Made by a program: the position numbers and the translations under genes. This document shows positions 8,463 through 17,887 of a stretch of 64,000 bases of DNA, in pieces. Numbering within the stretch: position 1 is the stretch's first letter; the number at the start of each line of letters is the position of its first letter. Source of the DNA: Burkholderia thailandensis E264 (GTDB taxonomy: Bacteria; Pseudomonadota; Gammaproteobacteria; Burkholderiales; Burkholderiaceae); contig NC_007650.1 of the NCBI RefSeq assembly GCF_000012365.1, positions 1,674,001-1,738,000 on the forward strand. The letters are read 5' to 3'. The notes below the pieces were generated by a model. It worked only from the letters and a program-made list of their open reading frames with translations, was not told where the DNA came from and searched no databases.

Positions 8463-9776
8463 TCAATGGAACGCCGCCCAGATCAGATACCCGTTCAGCG
8501 CGACGATCGCCGCGGCCGCCGCGCTTGCCACGACCCGCATCGGCATGCGCAGCGCATGGTCGCCGAGCACCGCGCGCCGGCTCGACAGCAGCAGCAGCGC
8601 GGCCATCGGCAGCGGCAGCACGAGACTCAACGCGACCTGGCTCAGCACCATCGCGCGCGTGACGTCACAGCCGAGCGCGACGATCGCGAACGCGGGCGCG
8701 ATCGTCGCGAGCCGCCGCACCCAGATCGGCACCTGGCGCCGCAGGAAGCCCTGCATCACGACCTGCCCCGCGAGCGTGCCGACGACGGAGCTCGACACGC
8801 CGGACGCGAACAGCGCGACGAGAAAGAGCGCGCCCGCCGCCGGCCCGAGCAGCGGAATCAGCGTGTGATAGGCGTCGCCGATGTCGGCCATGCCCGGCAT
8901 CGTCTCGTGGAACGCGGACGACGCCATCATCACCATTGCGATGTTCACGAAGCCGGCGACGCCGAGCGCGACCGCCACCTCGCGGTTCGAGAAGCGCAGC
9001 AGCAGCCTGCGCTCGCGCTCGTCGCGCGGCGCCGTGCGCCGCTGCGTGAGGCCGGAGTGCAGATAGAGCGTGTGCGGCATGATCGTCGCGCCGATGATGC
9101 CGACCGCGAGCGTGAGCGCCGCGCCGTCCCGCAACTGCGGCGCGACGAGATGATAGGCGGCCGCATGCCAGTCCTGCGGCGCGATCAGCAGCTCGCCGAG
9201 ATAGCTCGCGCCGATCACGCCGACCAAGGCCGCGATCGCGGCCTCGAGCGGCCGGAAGCCGCGCTTTTCCAGCGTGAGGATCGCGCAGGTCAGCACGGCC
9301 GTCGCGCCCATTCCGACGATGAGCGGCAGATGGAACAGCAAGCCGAACGCGAGCGCGCCGCCCAGGAATTCGGCGAGGTCGGTCGCCATCGCGGCGATCT
9401 CCGATGCGACCCACATGCCCCAGACGACGGGCTGCGGGAAATGCTCGCGGCACAGCTCGGCAAGATTGCGGCCCGTCACGATGCCGAGCTTCGCCGACAT
9501 CGCCTGAAACATCATCGCGATCACGTTCGCGGCGAGCACGACCCACAGCAGCTCGTAGCCGTATGCGGCGCCCGCCTGGATGTTGGTCGCAAAGTTGCCG
9601 GGGTCCATATAGCCGATCGACGCGATCACGGCCGGCCCGACGAACGGCAGCGCGGCCGCGACGCCCTTGCGGCGCCCTTCGAGCGCGTCGCGCGCCGCGC
9701 GGATCGTGCGCGAGGTCACGTCGCCCGCCGGCGCGAAATCGCCGGCGGATTGGCTCATCGTGGTTGAGGAAAGCAT
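8463..9776 (-). CDS. mntH: Nramp-family Mn2+/divalent metal:H+ symporter
   Basis: A 437-residue inner-membrane protein with eleven or so hydrophobic segments. The Nramp metal-site motif DPGNFATNIQAG is present in TM1, and the TM6 motif MPHTLYLHSG carries the second set of metal-site residues. The protein imports Mn2+ (and other divalent metals) with protons. I used the ATG at 9776; a further upstream ATG (9812) would add 12 residues without a visible ribosome binding site. It is followed upstream by the bicupin gene on the same strand; oxalate decarboxylases need Mn2+, so the neighbourhood of an Mn2+ importer is suggestive, but co-regulation is inference. Confidence 0.93.
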   Translation of the reverse strand: MLSSTTMSQSAGDFAPAGDVTSRTIRAARDALEGRRKGVAAALPFVGPAVIASIGYMDPGNFATNIQAGAAYGYELLWVVLAANVIAMMFQAMSAKLGIVTGRNLAELCREHFPQPVVWGMWVASEIAAMATDLAEFLGGALAFGLLFHLPLIVGMGATAVLTCAILTLEKRGFRPLEAAIAALVGVIGASYLGELLIAPQDWHAAAYHLVAPQLRDGAALTLAVGIIGATIMPHTLYLHSGLTQRRTAPRDERERRLLLRFSNREVAVALGVAGFVNIAMVMMASSAFHETMPGMADIGDAYHTLIPLLGPAAGALFLVALFASGVSSSVVGTLAGQVVMQGFLRRQVPIWVRRLATIAPAFAIVALGCDVTRAMVLSQVALSLVLPLPMAALLLLSSRRAVLGDHALRMPMRVVASAAAAAIVALNGYLIWAAFH

Positions 9777-9884
9777 GATGGGTATCCGTTCGAGTGCTGA
9801 ATGATTCGACATGCGCGGCGCGCCCGGCCGCCGAGCCCGCGGCCGGGCGACTGCGGCCGGTCCGGCCGCTCGCCCGCCGCGCGC

Positions 9885-11141
9885 TTACGCCGGCACGACG
9901 TCCGGCCGGTTGCGCGGAAAGCGCGCGATCACGTCGGGCGCGACGTTCAGATGCGCCTCGACGAGCTGCGGCGGCGTATGCGCGAGCCAGTCGGACAGCG
10001 ACACCTCCGCGTAGCGATCGGCCTTGAAGATCTCGAGAAACACGAGATCGGTCGTGCCCGTGTTCTGCACGTAGTGGCCGAGGCTTTTCTTCACGTAACC
10101 GACGTCGCCCGCGCGGAAGTCGGCCGTCTGCGCCTTCGGGCCGGTGTCGAACACCGTCATCCGCGCATCGCCCTGGATGTAGTACTGCCACTCGTCCGCG
10201 TTGGGGTGCCAGTGCAGCTCGCGCATGCCGCCCGGCTTCACCGTGACGAGCGCGGCCGCGATCGTCTTCGACACGTCGAAGTTCGTGCTGTCGACGATCC
10301 GCACTTCGCCGCCGCGTGTCTTCACGTTCGGCTTCATGTCGCCCATCGAGAAGATGAACGGACGCTTCGGCGCGCCGCGCGACGACGCCGACGCGCGCTG
10401 CGCGGCGGCGAGCGGCCCGGGATCGTCGCCCTGGAAGATCCACAGGTTGTCGAGCGGAATGTTCCGGAACGCGCTGGCAGGCACGCCGAAGTTCAGCGCG
10501 AGCACGTCGGGCGGCGTGTGCGCGATCCAGTCCGTCACGAGCAGCGTGTTGAATTCGGACGCACGGCCGTTGTCGAACGCAAGCAGGAATTCCGCGCCGT
10601 CGACGCCGAGCCCCTGCAGCGAATGCGGCAGCCCGGGCGGGAAGTACCACAGATCGCCCGCCTTCACGTCCTGCACGGACGGCCGCCCCTCCTCGTCGAG
10701 CACGGTGATCCGGCAGCGGCCGTCGAGCATGAACGCCCATTCGGCCTGCTGGTGCCAGTGCATCTCGCGAATGCCGCCGCGCGTGAGCCGCATGTTGACG
10801 CCGGAAATCGTCTCGGAAATCGCGAAATCGTCCTGCGTCACTTCGCGCGCCCAGCCGCCGTTCTGAATTCGCTTGTGCGCATTATTGAACGATGCCCAGA
10901 AAATCGGCATTCCGTTAACGTCGGTGGCCGGCGGATTCTGAAACGAAGGAAATTCCTTCATCAGCGCCGGATTTCGCGGCCCGGGATCGGTCAGGCTCTG
11001 CGGGTTGCGCGCGTTCACCGCGCCCTCGGGCGGGCTGTCCGGATTGCCGAACGACGCGGCCTTCGCGGAAACGGCGATGCCGGCGGCGGCGAGCGCGCCG
11101 GCCGTGCCGGCGAGCATCTTGCGTCGGGACAGATTCGTCAT
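9885..11141 (-). CDS. Tat-exported bicupin, oxalate decarboxylase family
   Basis: A 418-residue protein. It begins with a twin-arginine signal (LSRRKMLAGTAGALAAAGIA), so it is folded before export. Two cupin domains follow. Each carries the metal-binding set: EMHWHQQAEWAFMLDG in the first and ELHWHPNADEWQYYIQGD in the second, plus the later His of each cupin (LPHSLQG, LGHYVQN). This is the OxdC bicupin layout (Mn-dependent conversion of oxalate to formate and CO2), though I cannot confirm the lid glutamate. The ATG at 11141 was preferred to upstream starts because GAAGAGGTGAAT precedes it (strong Shine-Dalgarno) and it puts the Tat motif at the N-terminus. It lies upstream of mntH, 108 bases away. 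Confidence 0.85.
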   Translation of the reverse strand: MTNLSRRKMLAGTAGALAAAGIAVSAKAASFGNPDSPPEGAVNARNPQSLTDPGPRNPALMKEFPSFQNPPATDVNGMPIFWASFNNAHKRIQNGGWAREVTQDDFAISETISGVNMRLTRGGIREMHWHQQAEWAFMLDGRCRITVLDEEGRPSVQDVKAGDLWYFPPGLPHSLQGLGVDGAEFLLAFDNGRASEFNTLLVTDWIAHTPPDVLALNFGVPASAFRNIPLDNLWIFQGDDPGPLAAAQRASASSRGAPKRPFIFSMGDMKPNVKTRGGEVRIVDSTNFDVSKTIAAALVTVKPGGMRELHWHPNADEWQYYIQGDARMTVFDTGPKAQTADFRAGDVGYVKKSLGHYVQNTGTTDLVFLEIFKADRYAEVSLSDWLAHTPPQLVEAHLNVAPDVIARFPRNRPDVVPA

Positions 11142-11434
11142 ATTCACCTCTTCGAACATTTCGATAAAAAAAAGACCCCTCCGGAATACCGATTCGATTT
11201 TCTTCAAATCGATATCCCGCCACGCAAGTTAAATACAAACCACCCAAAAAATTAAATGACTTGTTAATATGAATCGATGAATTAATCTGATTCCCTTTAA
11301 ATTTGTAATCTTCAAATGCGCGGGCGGCGGGCCTTGCCGCGGCGCAACAGGGCCTCGCGCCGGGACGGCCGAGGTTTCTGAAACGCGCCCGGCAATGAGA
11401 GAATCGGGCTCGATACCTTTCCGACGGAGTCCCG
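11142..11434. other. AT-rich divergent intergenic region
   Basis: This stretch separates the bicupin (minus) from the orphan peptide-binding protein (plus) and is markedly richer in A+T than its surroundings. It holds an inverted repeat (ATTCGATTT 11192-11200, AAATCGAT 11206-11213) and an A-run at 11166-11173 which reads as a U-run in the bicupin leader. Both promoters presumably lie here; I could not fix -35/-10 boxes with confidence. Confidence 0.5.
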
Positions 11435-13036
11435 ATGAAGCTCTTGCTGTCCAAGCTCGCGGCGAGCGCCGCGCTCGTCGCGCTGCCCCCCCTGCTGGCC
11501 CCCGCGTTCTGCGCGCACGCGGCCACGCCGCCCGGCATCTTCGTGATCGCGACGCAGCTCGGCGAATTCACGACGCTCGATCCGGGCGAGATCTACGAGC
11601 TCGTGCCGTCCGAATACGTCGCGAACACGTACGAGCGGCTCGTGCGCGTCGATCTGCGCGACCCGTCGAAGTTCGAAGGCCGGATCGCGCAGTCGTGGAG
11701 CGTCGGCGCCGACGGCCTCACCTACACGTTCAAGCTGCGCGCGGGCCTCAAGTTCCACTCGGGCAATCCGGTGACGGCCGACGACGTCGCGTGGTCGCTG
11801 CAGCGCACGGTGCTGCTCGACAAGGGGCCGGCCGGCGTGCTCGCGGACCTCGGCCTCACGAAGGACAACGTCGCGCGGAAAGTGAAGCGGCTCGACGACG
11901 TGACCGTGTCGATCGAAACCGACCGCAAGTACGCGCCGAGCTTCGTGCTGAACGTGCTGAGCGCGGACCCCGCGTCGATCGTCGACAAGAAGCTGCTGCT
12001 TTCGCACGAGAAGAACGGCGACTTCGGCAATGCGTGGCTGCGAAACGCGGATGCGGGCTCGGGCCCGTACCAGCTCGTCAAGTGGACGCCGAACGAGAGC
12101 CTCGTGCTGCAACGCTTCGACGGCTACCGCACGCCGTATCCGATGAAGCGCATCGTGCTGCGGCACGTGCCGGAAGCGTCCGCGCAGCGCCTGCTGCTCG
12201 AGAACGGCGATGTCGACGCCGCGCGCAACCTGAGTCCGGACAGCCTCGACGCGCTATCGAAGGCGGGCAAGATCCACGTCGCATCGTGGCCCGTGTCCGC
12301 GCTCCTGTACCTGAGCCTGAACACGAAGAACCCGACTCTCGCGAAACCCGAGGTGCAGGAAGCGATGAAGTGGCTCGTCGATTACGACGGCATCCAGCGC
12401 AACATCGTCAGGACGACGTACAAGGTGCACCAGACCTTCCTGCCGGACGGATTTCTCGGCGCGCTGAACGCGAACCCGTACCAGCAGAACGTCGCGAAGG
12501 CGAAGGCGCTGCTCGCGAAGGCCGGGCTGCCGGACGGCTTCGCGGTGACGATGGACATGCCGAACGATTACCCATACGTCGAGATCGCGCAGGCGTTGCA
12601 GGCGAACTTCGCGCAGGGCGGAATCAAGGTGAAACTGATCCCGGGCGACGCGAAACAGGCGATCGGCAAGTACCGCGCGCGCCAGCATGACATCTTCATC
12701 GGCGAATGGTCGCCGGACTACATGGACCCGAACAGCAACGCGCGCGGTTTCGCCTGGAATCCCGACAATTCGGACAACGCGAAGCACAAGCTGCTCGCGT
12801 GGCGCAACGGCTGGGACGTGCCGCAACTGACCGCGAAGACCGACGCGGCGCTCGCCGAGCCGTCGACCGCGAAGCGCGCGCAGGAATACCAGGCGCTGCA
12901 GAAAGCGGTGCTCGCGAATTCACCGTTCGTCATCATGTTCGAGAAGGTCGTGCAAGTGGCGACGCGCCCGGGCGTCACGGGCCCGGAGATCGGGCCGATC
13001 AACGATCTCGTTTCATATCGGACGCTGAAGAAGTGA
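11435..13036 (+). CDS. ABC-transporter peptide-binding protein (SBP_bac_5), orphan paralogue
   Basis: A 533-residue periplasmic solute-binding protein of the DppA/OppA family with a signal peptide ending around HAA (residue 30). It binds oligopeptides or a related ligand and delivers them to an ABC permease. Family features include the TTLDPGEIYELVPSEYVANTY start of the mature domain and the SGNPVTADDVAWSL motif. GGAG lies eight or so bases before the ATG. No permease or ATPase gene is adjacent. The protein is the same length as the binding protein at 31087-32688 and very similar along its whole length, so it arose by duplication and may use the permease of that operon. Confidence 0.9.
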   Translation: MKLLLSKLAASAALVALPPLLAPAFCAHAATPPGIFVIATQLGEFTTLDPGEIYELVPSEYVANTYERLVRVDLRDPSKFEGRIAQSWSVGADGLTYTFKLRAGLKFHSGNPVTADDVAWSLQRTVLLDKGPAGVLADLGLTKDNVARKVKRLDDVTVSIETDRKYAPSFVLNVLSADPASIVDKKLLLSHEKNGDFGNAWLRNADAGSGPYQLVKWTPNESLVLQRFDGYRTPYPMKRIVLRHVPEASAQRLLLENGDVDAARNLSPDSLDALSKAGKIHVASWPVSALLYLSLNTKNPTLAKPEVQEAMKWLVDYDGIQRNIVRTTYKVHQTFLPDGFLGALNANPYQQNVAKAKALLAKAGLPDGFAVTMDMPNDYPYVEIAQALQANFAQGGIKVKLIPGDAKQAIGKYRARQHDIFIGEWSPDYMDPNSNARGFAWNPDNSDNAKHKLLAWRNGWDVPQLTAKTDAALAEPSTAKRAQEYQALQKAVLANSPFVIMFEKVVQVATRPGVTGPEIGPINDLVSYRTLKK

Positions 13037-13127
13037 CTGCGTCGGCGTATGTGGGCGCACCGCGCGCTCGCGCCGGCCCGCGATCGCCGGCACGGCAGCG
13101 CGAGCGCGGGCGCCCGCATCGCGCGCG

Positions 13128-13733
13128 CTACGGGCGCCATTGCGTCTTGAACATCAACGTGATCCGCATCTCCGGGCACGCGCGCGACACCCCGCGCGCG
13201 ACGTGATAGACGAAGCCCGGAAAAATCAGCAGCCGGTTCGGCTTCGGGTAGATCGCGGACAGGATGTCGGAGCGATCCTTGTTGAAGAGGACCGTCTCGC
13301 CGCCCCAATCAGGGTCCCAGCGCTCGTGCGGGTAATACACGGCCGTGCACGCGCCCATCGCGAGCGAATCGGCGTGCAACGCGCCGTCCGCGCCGTAAGG
13401 CAGCCCGTTCGCATAGCAGCTCTGCAGCGCATGCTGCTTCAGATGCGTCCGCGCAAGCCGCTGCCAGCACGCATGCAGCAGCGGGGCGGCGCGTGCGAGC
13501 TCGTCGTGCGCGCCGGGCCCGACGCAAGGCCGCGCGGGGTCCGTCGCGCCCGCGAAATGCCGGTTCCAGAACGGCTGCGTCTGCGCGCCGTTGTGCGAAC
13601 GCCAGCCGTGGCTCCATTGACCCGAAGCCAGGAACCGGTAAATCCGCGCATGCTCGTCCGGCGGCAGCAGATCGTCGACGATCGTGATGTCCTGCCACGC
13701 GCCGGATGCGCCCCGCCGGGATGCAATGTTCAT
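13128..13733 (-). CDS. 2-oxoglutarate/Fe(II)-dependent oxygenase
   Basis: A 201-residue protein with the double-stranded beta-helix iron site: His120-Ala-Asp122 (LHADS), the distal His177 in FPGFVYHVARGV, and Arg190 as likely 2-oxoglutarate ligand. It resembles prolyl-4-hydroxylase-type 2OG-Fe(II) oxygenases (YYPHERWDPDWGGETVLF is the characteristic strand between the iron ligands). The substrate is unknown. It stands alone: convergent with the orphan peptide-binding protein gene and 116 bases downstream of the autotransporter gene's 3' end. Confidence 0.8.
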   Translation of the reverse strand: MNIASRRGASGAWQDITIVDDLLPPDEHARIYRFLASGQWSHGWRSHNGAQTQPFWNRHFAGATDPARPCVGPGAHDELARAAPLLHACWQRLARTHLKQHALQSCYANGLPYGADGALHADSLAMGACTAVYYPHERWDPDWGGETVLFNKDRSDILSAIYPKPNRLLIFPGFVYHVARGVSRACPEMRITLMFKTQWRP

Positions 13734-13849
13734 GTCGTCTCCGCGAATGTCGTTGATGGCGCGCCGCGTGCGTCCCCGAAACGGCCGTGCACACGGCGCA
13801 CGATGTGCGCGGGATGCGGCCCTCGCTCGCGCCCCGCGTCACTCGTGCG

Positions 13850-16800
13850 TCAGAACTTCCAGTGCAGGCCGCCTTGCACCGCATGCTCCGACTGACGGCT
13901 CGCGAGCGCCCCGGAATAGCCGACGCGCAACAGCCCGTTCTTGCCGAGCTCGAGCCCCGCGCCCACGTTCAACACCGCCGCGTCCTTCGCAACCGGCACG
14001 CTCGCCACGATGAACGTATTGCTGCCCGTCGCGAACGCGAGCGCCCCGGTCGGCTGCCCGTCCGTCAGCGCATGCTGCCAGCCCGCACTGCCTTGCAGCG
14101 TCAGTTGCAGCCGTGAGGTCAGGCCGAGCCTCGTCTCGCCTCGCACCCCGAGCGTCGAGAACGTCACGTCATGATTGCCTTCCTGCACGCGCAACGCCGC
14201 CGCGCCGCCGGTTTCGGTCGTCCCCTCGTTCTTCAGATGCACATAAGCGATGCCGAAGAACGGCTCGACCGTCGCGGCGCCGCCGAGCGCGAGCTGATAG
14301 CCGGCCTCGCCGAACACCTGTGTCGTTTCCGCGTGCAGCGTCGTCGTCTCGCTTTCCGCAACCGTGCCGTATTGCACCGCGCGATCGACGCCGCCGCGAT
14401 GCCACGCATGCGCCGCGCCGACCCGCACGCCGAGCGCGCCGGGTTGCCATCCCGCGTATGCGCCGAGCTGAAAGCTGTCGAACGACGCCGACGACGGCTG
14501 ATTCCTCAGGTTCACGCCGGTGTGGCGATAGCCGGCGAAGCCGCCCGCGCGCACACCGTCGAGCACCGCTGCGTCCGCGCCGGCGAGCAAGCCGCCCGTC
14601 GAGCTCGTGTAGCCGTTGACGTCGCCGCTGCCGCGCGCGCCGCCCCACGAACCGAGCAGCCGCGCCCACGCGCCGGCGCGGCCCGGCTCGCCGCGCGCCG
14701 CCCACAACCGATCGAGCGCCGCGTCGCGCACTTGCCGGCTTTCGTTGACGAGCGCCGCGTAGGCGGCCGGGTAGATCTCGCCCGTCAGTTGCGAGAGCGT
14801 CGCCTGCGGCGCCTGCGCGGACGCAGCAAGCAGCACGCTGTTGTAGACCGCGCTGCCCGGATTCGCCGTTTCGAGCGCGTCGGCGACGCTGCGCTCGTTC
14901 GCGGTCCGCGCGACGCTCGCGAACGGCGTCGCGTTGCGATCGATCGTGAGGCTCACGCTCGTCGGGCCATACGCCAGCACCGGATCGACGAACAGATAGC
15001 CGCCCGGCGCATCGAAGCGGCCTGCGACGCCGCCCGCCGCATTCAGGATCTCGAAGCGCCGGCCGAGCACCGAGCGCGACTGGTCGGGCGTGAGCGGCGG
15101 CGGCGCGTTCTCGAGCGCGAGCGTCAACGCGCCGCCGTCGATTTGCGCGCGCCCGCCCGCGACGATCCGGTCGCTCGCGCCGCCCTGCGACACCTCGACC
15201 GCATAGGCCGAGCCCGGCGCGAAACGCACGTCGCCCGACACCGTCAGCGTGCCGACCGAATGTCCGGGCGCGACTGTGCCGTTCGCGGCCGCCGTGAGCG
15301 TGCGCACCGTGCCGTTGCCGTTCACGATGCCGCCGTTGCCGACGGACACGTTGCCGCTCGCGCCGTCGAGCGACGCACGGCCGCCGTCGACCGCCACGTC
15401 GGCCGTGCGGCCCGTGATCACGGTAACGCCGAGCGCACCGACCGCGACGTTGCCGCTCGTGCCGCCGAGCGAAGCAAAGCCGTTCGCGACGCGCACGTCC
15501 GCCGTCGTGCCGGTCACGGCCGCCCGGCCCTGCCGGTCGACCGACAGGTTCGCGCTCGTCCCGGCGATCGTCGCCACGCCGCCGTCGACCGCGATGTCGG
15601 CCGCGCGGCCGGTCACCGTGAGCCGCCCCGCCGGATTGACGACGGCGCCCGCCGCGATCGATCCGTCGATCCTCAATTCGCCGCCGTCGACCGTCGTCAG
15701 CCCGCGATAGGTGTTCGCGCCGGCGAGCGTCAGCGTGCCGCCGCCCGACTTCACGAGGCTGCCCTGATACTCGCGCGCCTGGTACGCGGCGTCGCGCGCG
15801 ACGCCGAGCGCATAGTCGATCCAGTCGCCGTCGCTCGCTCCCGCAGGCAGTCCGCGCTCCCACCCTTTCGTCTTCAGCGTGTCGAGCCATGCGCGGTGCT
15901 CGGCATCATCCTCGAGCTTGCGCGCGGCGAGCGCGACGTCAGAGATGTCGTTCGACCAGACGTCCGCGACACCCGCGGGCAGCGCCGCATGGAACGTGCC
16001 GAGCAGTTGGCCGGGGCCGTTCATCGCCCGGCGCAAGTCGACGAGCCCCCAGCCGCCGAACCCGTTCGGCACGCCCGACGCGCCGGGCTTCGCCGGGTGC
16101 ACGGGCGAGAACAGCCCGTTGTTCGTGTAGTCAGGCCGGCTCGGGTCCGCCTCCATGTTCTGCGCGGTCGTGAACAGCACGGACAGCGCCTGCTCGCCCG
16201 TCATGTACGGAAAGCGCTCCATGATCAGCGCGAGCGCCGCCGACGCGTGCGGCGCGGCGGCCGACGTGCCGTTGAAGTTCGCGTAGGTCGCGCCCGTCGG
16301 CGCCGCCGCGCCGCCGGAGTACGACGTCGACGGCACGCCCGTGGGCGCCATCACGCACCACCACTTCGCGACCCCGCATTTGTTGTAGACCTGGCCGCCC
16401 AACTGGTCGTAGCCCGTCGTCGTCATCCAGTGCCCTTCGAGCTCGGGATGGAAGTACGGATACGCGCCGCGCAGGCTCGCGTTGTCGTAGCCGGTATTGC
16501 CCGAGCTGAAGTTGTTGATCACGCCGTCGCGCGACACCTTCGCCGCCGCGTCGAGCCAGGTGCCCTGACCGGTCGCCGTGCGCACGGCCTCGTGCAGCTT
16601 GTATGCGTCGGTGAGTGTGTTCAGGGTGCTGTAGTTCTCGTTGGCCGGCTGCGAGCCCCAACTGTTGCTGATGATGCGCACGCCTTTCGCGGCAAGCGCA
16701 TCGTAGACCTCGGAGAAGTACTTCGCGTCCGACGCGGGAAACTTCGGATCGGACACGCCGAACCGAAAGCCGTCCGTCGCGTTCGTGTTGCCTTCGAACA

Positions 16801-17242
16801 CCGTGGCGTCCGGCGCGACGCCGTGCATGCCGACACCGTCGCGCACGCCGCCGACGACGCCGCTCACCAGCGTGCCGTGATTGTTGTTGTTCGCGTTCAA
16901 CACGCCGGACACGCCTGCCGCCGTCACCGGAACGAAGCGGCTGCCGGGCAGTTCCGGATGCTGCGCGTAGTAGCCGGAGTCCAGCACGCCGATCGCGACG
17001 TTCGCGCCGGTATGGCCGGCCGCGTATGCATACTCGGCGTGCATCGCGCCGAGCCCCCACGCGTTCGTGAATTCCGGCGTGCGCCAACTCGCCGGATCGC
17101 CGCGCCGGCCCGGGTCCTGGTAAGGCGCGGCCTGCGTCCATCCGGGGCGGGCGGCGACCGCGGCGGCGGCGGCGACAACCACGGGCGCGAGCAGCGTCGC
17201 TCCGCGGCGCTTCATCGTTTTCTGTTTATTGCGCCGGGCCAT
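13850..17242 (-). CDS. Subtilisin-like (S8) serine protease autotransporter
   Basis: A 1130-residue type Va secreted protein. After a long basic signal segment (about residues 1-39) comes an S8 protease domain with catalytic Asp88 (IGVLDSGYY), His122 (NNHGTLVSG) and Ser327 (FNGTSAAAPHAS). A passenger-associated repeat follows (GGGTLTLAGANTYRGLTTVD), then about 150 residues of imperfect glycine- and valine-rich repeats (VDGG-ATIxGTSxNLSV type) that should form a beta-helix stalk. The last 280 residues form the autotransporter barrel ending in GGLHWKF. The ATG at 17242 has GAGGAGA six bases upstream. Such proteases release or process surface proteins; the target here is unknown. The passenger sits between AT-rich accessory DNA and core genes. 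Confidence 0.92.
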   Translation of the reverse strand: MARRNKQKTMKRRGATLLAPVVVAAAAAVAARPGWTQAAPYQDPGRRGDPASWRTPEFTNAWGLGAMHAEYAYAAGHTGANVAIGVLDSGYYAQHPELPGSRFVPVTAAGVSGVLNANNNNHGTLVSGVVGGVRDGVGMHGVAPDATVFEGNTNATDGFRFGVSDPKFPASDAKYFSEVYDALAAKGVRIISNSWGSQPANENYSTLNTLTDAYKLHEAVRTATGQGTWLDAAAKVSRDGVINNFSSGNTGYDNASLRGAYPYFHPELEGHWMTTTGYDQLGGQVYNKCGVAKWWCVMAPTGVPSTSYSGGAAAPTGATYANFNGTSAAAPHASAALALIMERFPYMTGEQALSVLFTTAQNMEADPSRPDYTNNGLFSPVHPAKPGASGVPNGFGGWGLVDLRRAMNGPGQLLGTFHAALPAGVADVWSNDISDVALAARKLEDDAEHRAWLDTLKTKGWERGLPAGASDGDWIDYALGVARDAAYQAREYQGSLVKSGGGTLTLAGANTYRGLTTVDGGELRIDGSIAAGAVVNPAGRLTVTGRAADIAVDGGVATIAGTSANLSVDRQGRAAVTGTTADVRVANGFASLGGTSGNVAVGALGVTVITGRTADVAVDGGRASLDGASGNVSVGNGGIVNGNGTVRTLTAAANGTVAPGHSVGTLTVSGDVRFAPGSAYAVEVSQGGASDRIVAGGRAQIDGGALTLALENAPPPLTPDQSRSVLGRRFEILNAAGGVAGRFDAPGGYLFVDPVLAYGPTSVSLTIDRNATPFASVARTANERSVADALETANPGSAVYNSVLLAASAQAPQATLSQLTGEIYPAAYAALVNESRQVRDAALDRLWAARGEPGRAGAWARLLGSWGGARGSGDVNGYTSSTGGLLAGADAAVLDGVRAGGFAGYRHTGVNLRNQPSSASFDSFQLGAYAGWQPGALGVRVGAAHAWHRGGVDRAVQYGTVAESETTTLHAETTQVFGEAGYQLALGGAATVEPFFGIAYVHLKNEGTTETGGAAALRVQEGNHDVTFSTLGVRGETRLGLTSRLQLTLQGSAGWQHALTDGQPTGALAFATGSNTFIVASVPVAKDAAVLNVGAGLELGKNGLLRVGYSGALASRQSEHAVQGGLHWKF

Positions 17243-17618
17243 CAGCACTCTCCTCGCATTGCCGATTTGCTCGTGTTTCCGATATGGATCATCGATTTCT
17301 TCTCCTTTTTATTTATTGGCGGCCCAATTGAGCCGCCTCACTCTCTTTGCATCTGCATGCGACATGTCGTCGAACGGCCCTCTCCTCGCGGCCGCGACGG
17401 CGCAGCCGCTGCGCCGCGCGCACGGCCGGGAGTGCGCAGCGCAGCGTCGGATCGCCTGCGCGCCCATTCCTTTGGAATCGGGCGATCAAGCGACCGCGGA
17501 TTTTAATGAATATGTAACTGATGCGTAATGCGACAGAAATGAAACACGAACAAAATCCCCGGTGCAATACGTCGCGCCGAGATTTGTATACATGGGAAGG
17601 TCTAATAATAAGCAGGTT
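17243..17618. other. AT-rich upstream region of the autotransporter
   Basis: No convincing gene. A perfect hairpin (GGCGGC 17318-17323, GCCGCC 17332-17337, 8-nt loop) falls in the likely 5' leader of the autotransporter. The DNA around 17500-17620 is AT-rich and probably marks the edge of the accessory block. Confidence 0.4.
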
Positions 17619-17819
17619 CTATGAATTCAGAAACTCGATAGCACCCGTTGCCGAAGTATGCGATGCATCGAAATGACGTTCCTCGCCCGAACGCGTCGTC
17701 GCGTCGTAGACGAAGTCGCGCAAGGCCATCGAACATGCGACGCCATGTTGGCCATTCGGCGCGGAGCCTTTGCTTGCCTGGGTGAAATGCGCCATTGAAG
17801 CATCGATGAGTTGTCTCAT
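17619..17819 (-). CDS. Small hypothetical ORF in decayed DNA
   Basis: A 66-residue open frame (starts MRQLIDASMAHFTQ, ends GAIEFLNS) with ordinary amino-acid composition, unlike the Arg-rich shadow frames elsewhere. I recognise no family. It lies downstream, on the same strand, of the minus-strand immunity-gene remnant, in DNA that otherwise looks degraded. It may itself be a fragment. Confidence 0.25.
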   Translation of the reverse strand: MRQLIDASMAHFTQASKGSAPNGQHGVACSMALRDFVYDATTRSGEERHFDASHTSATGAIEFLNS

Positions 17820-17887
17820 GACCGGGACGAGCGAACGCGTGCTCCGAGCAACAATTCTGTTCTTCAGTCTGTTCTGGTCGAGTTTTG

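Noticed and set aside
11166..11173. Rho-independent terminator or attenuator in the bicupin leader
   Set aside because: There is a U-run on the transcript, but the only preceding stem is about four pairs long, too weak to support.
14171..17506. 1111-codon plus-strand frame across the autotransporter gene
   Set aside because: Arg/Ala/Val-rich antisense shadow. The minus-strand frame carries complete protease and barrel motifs.
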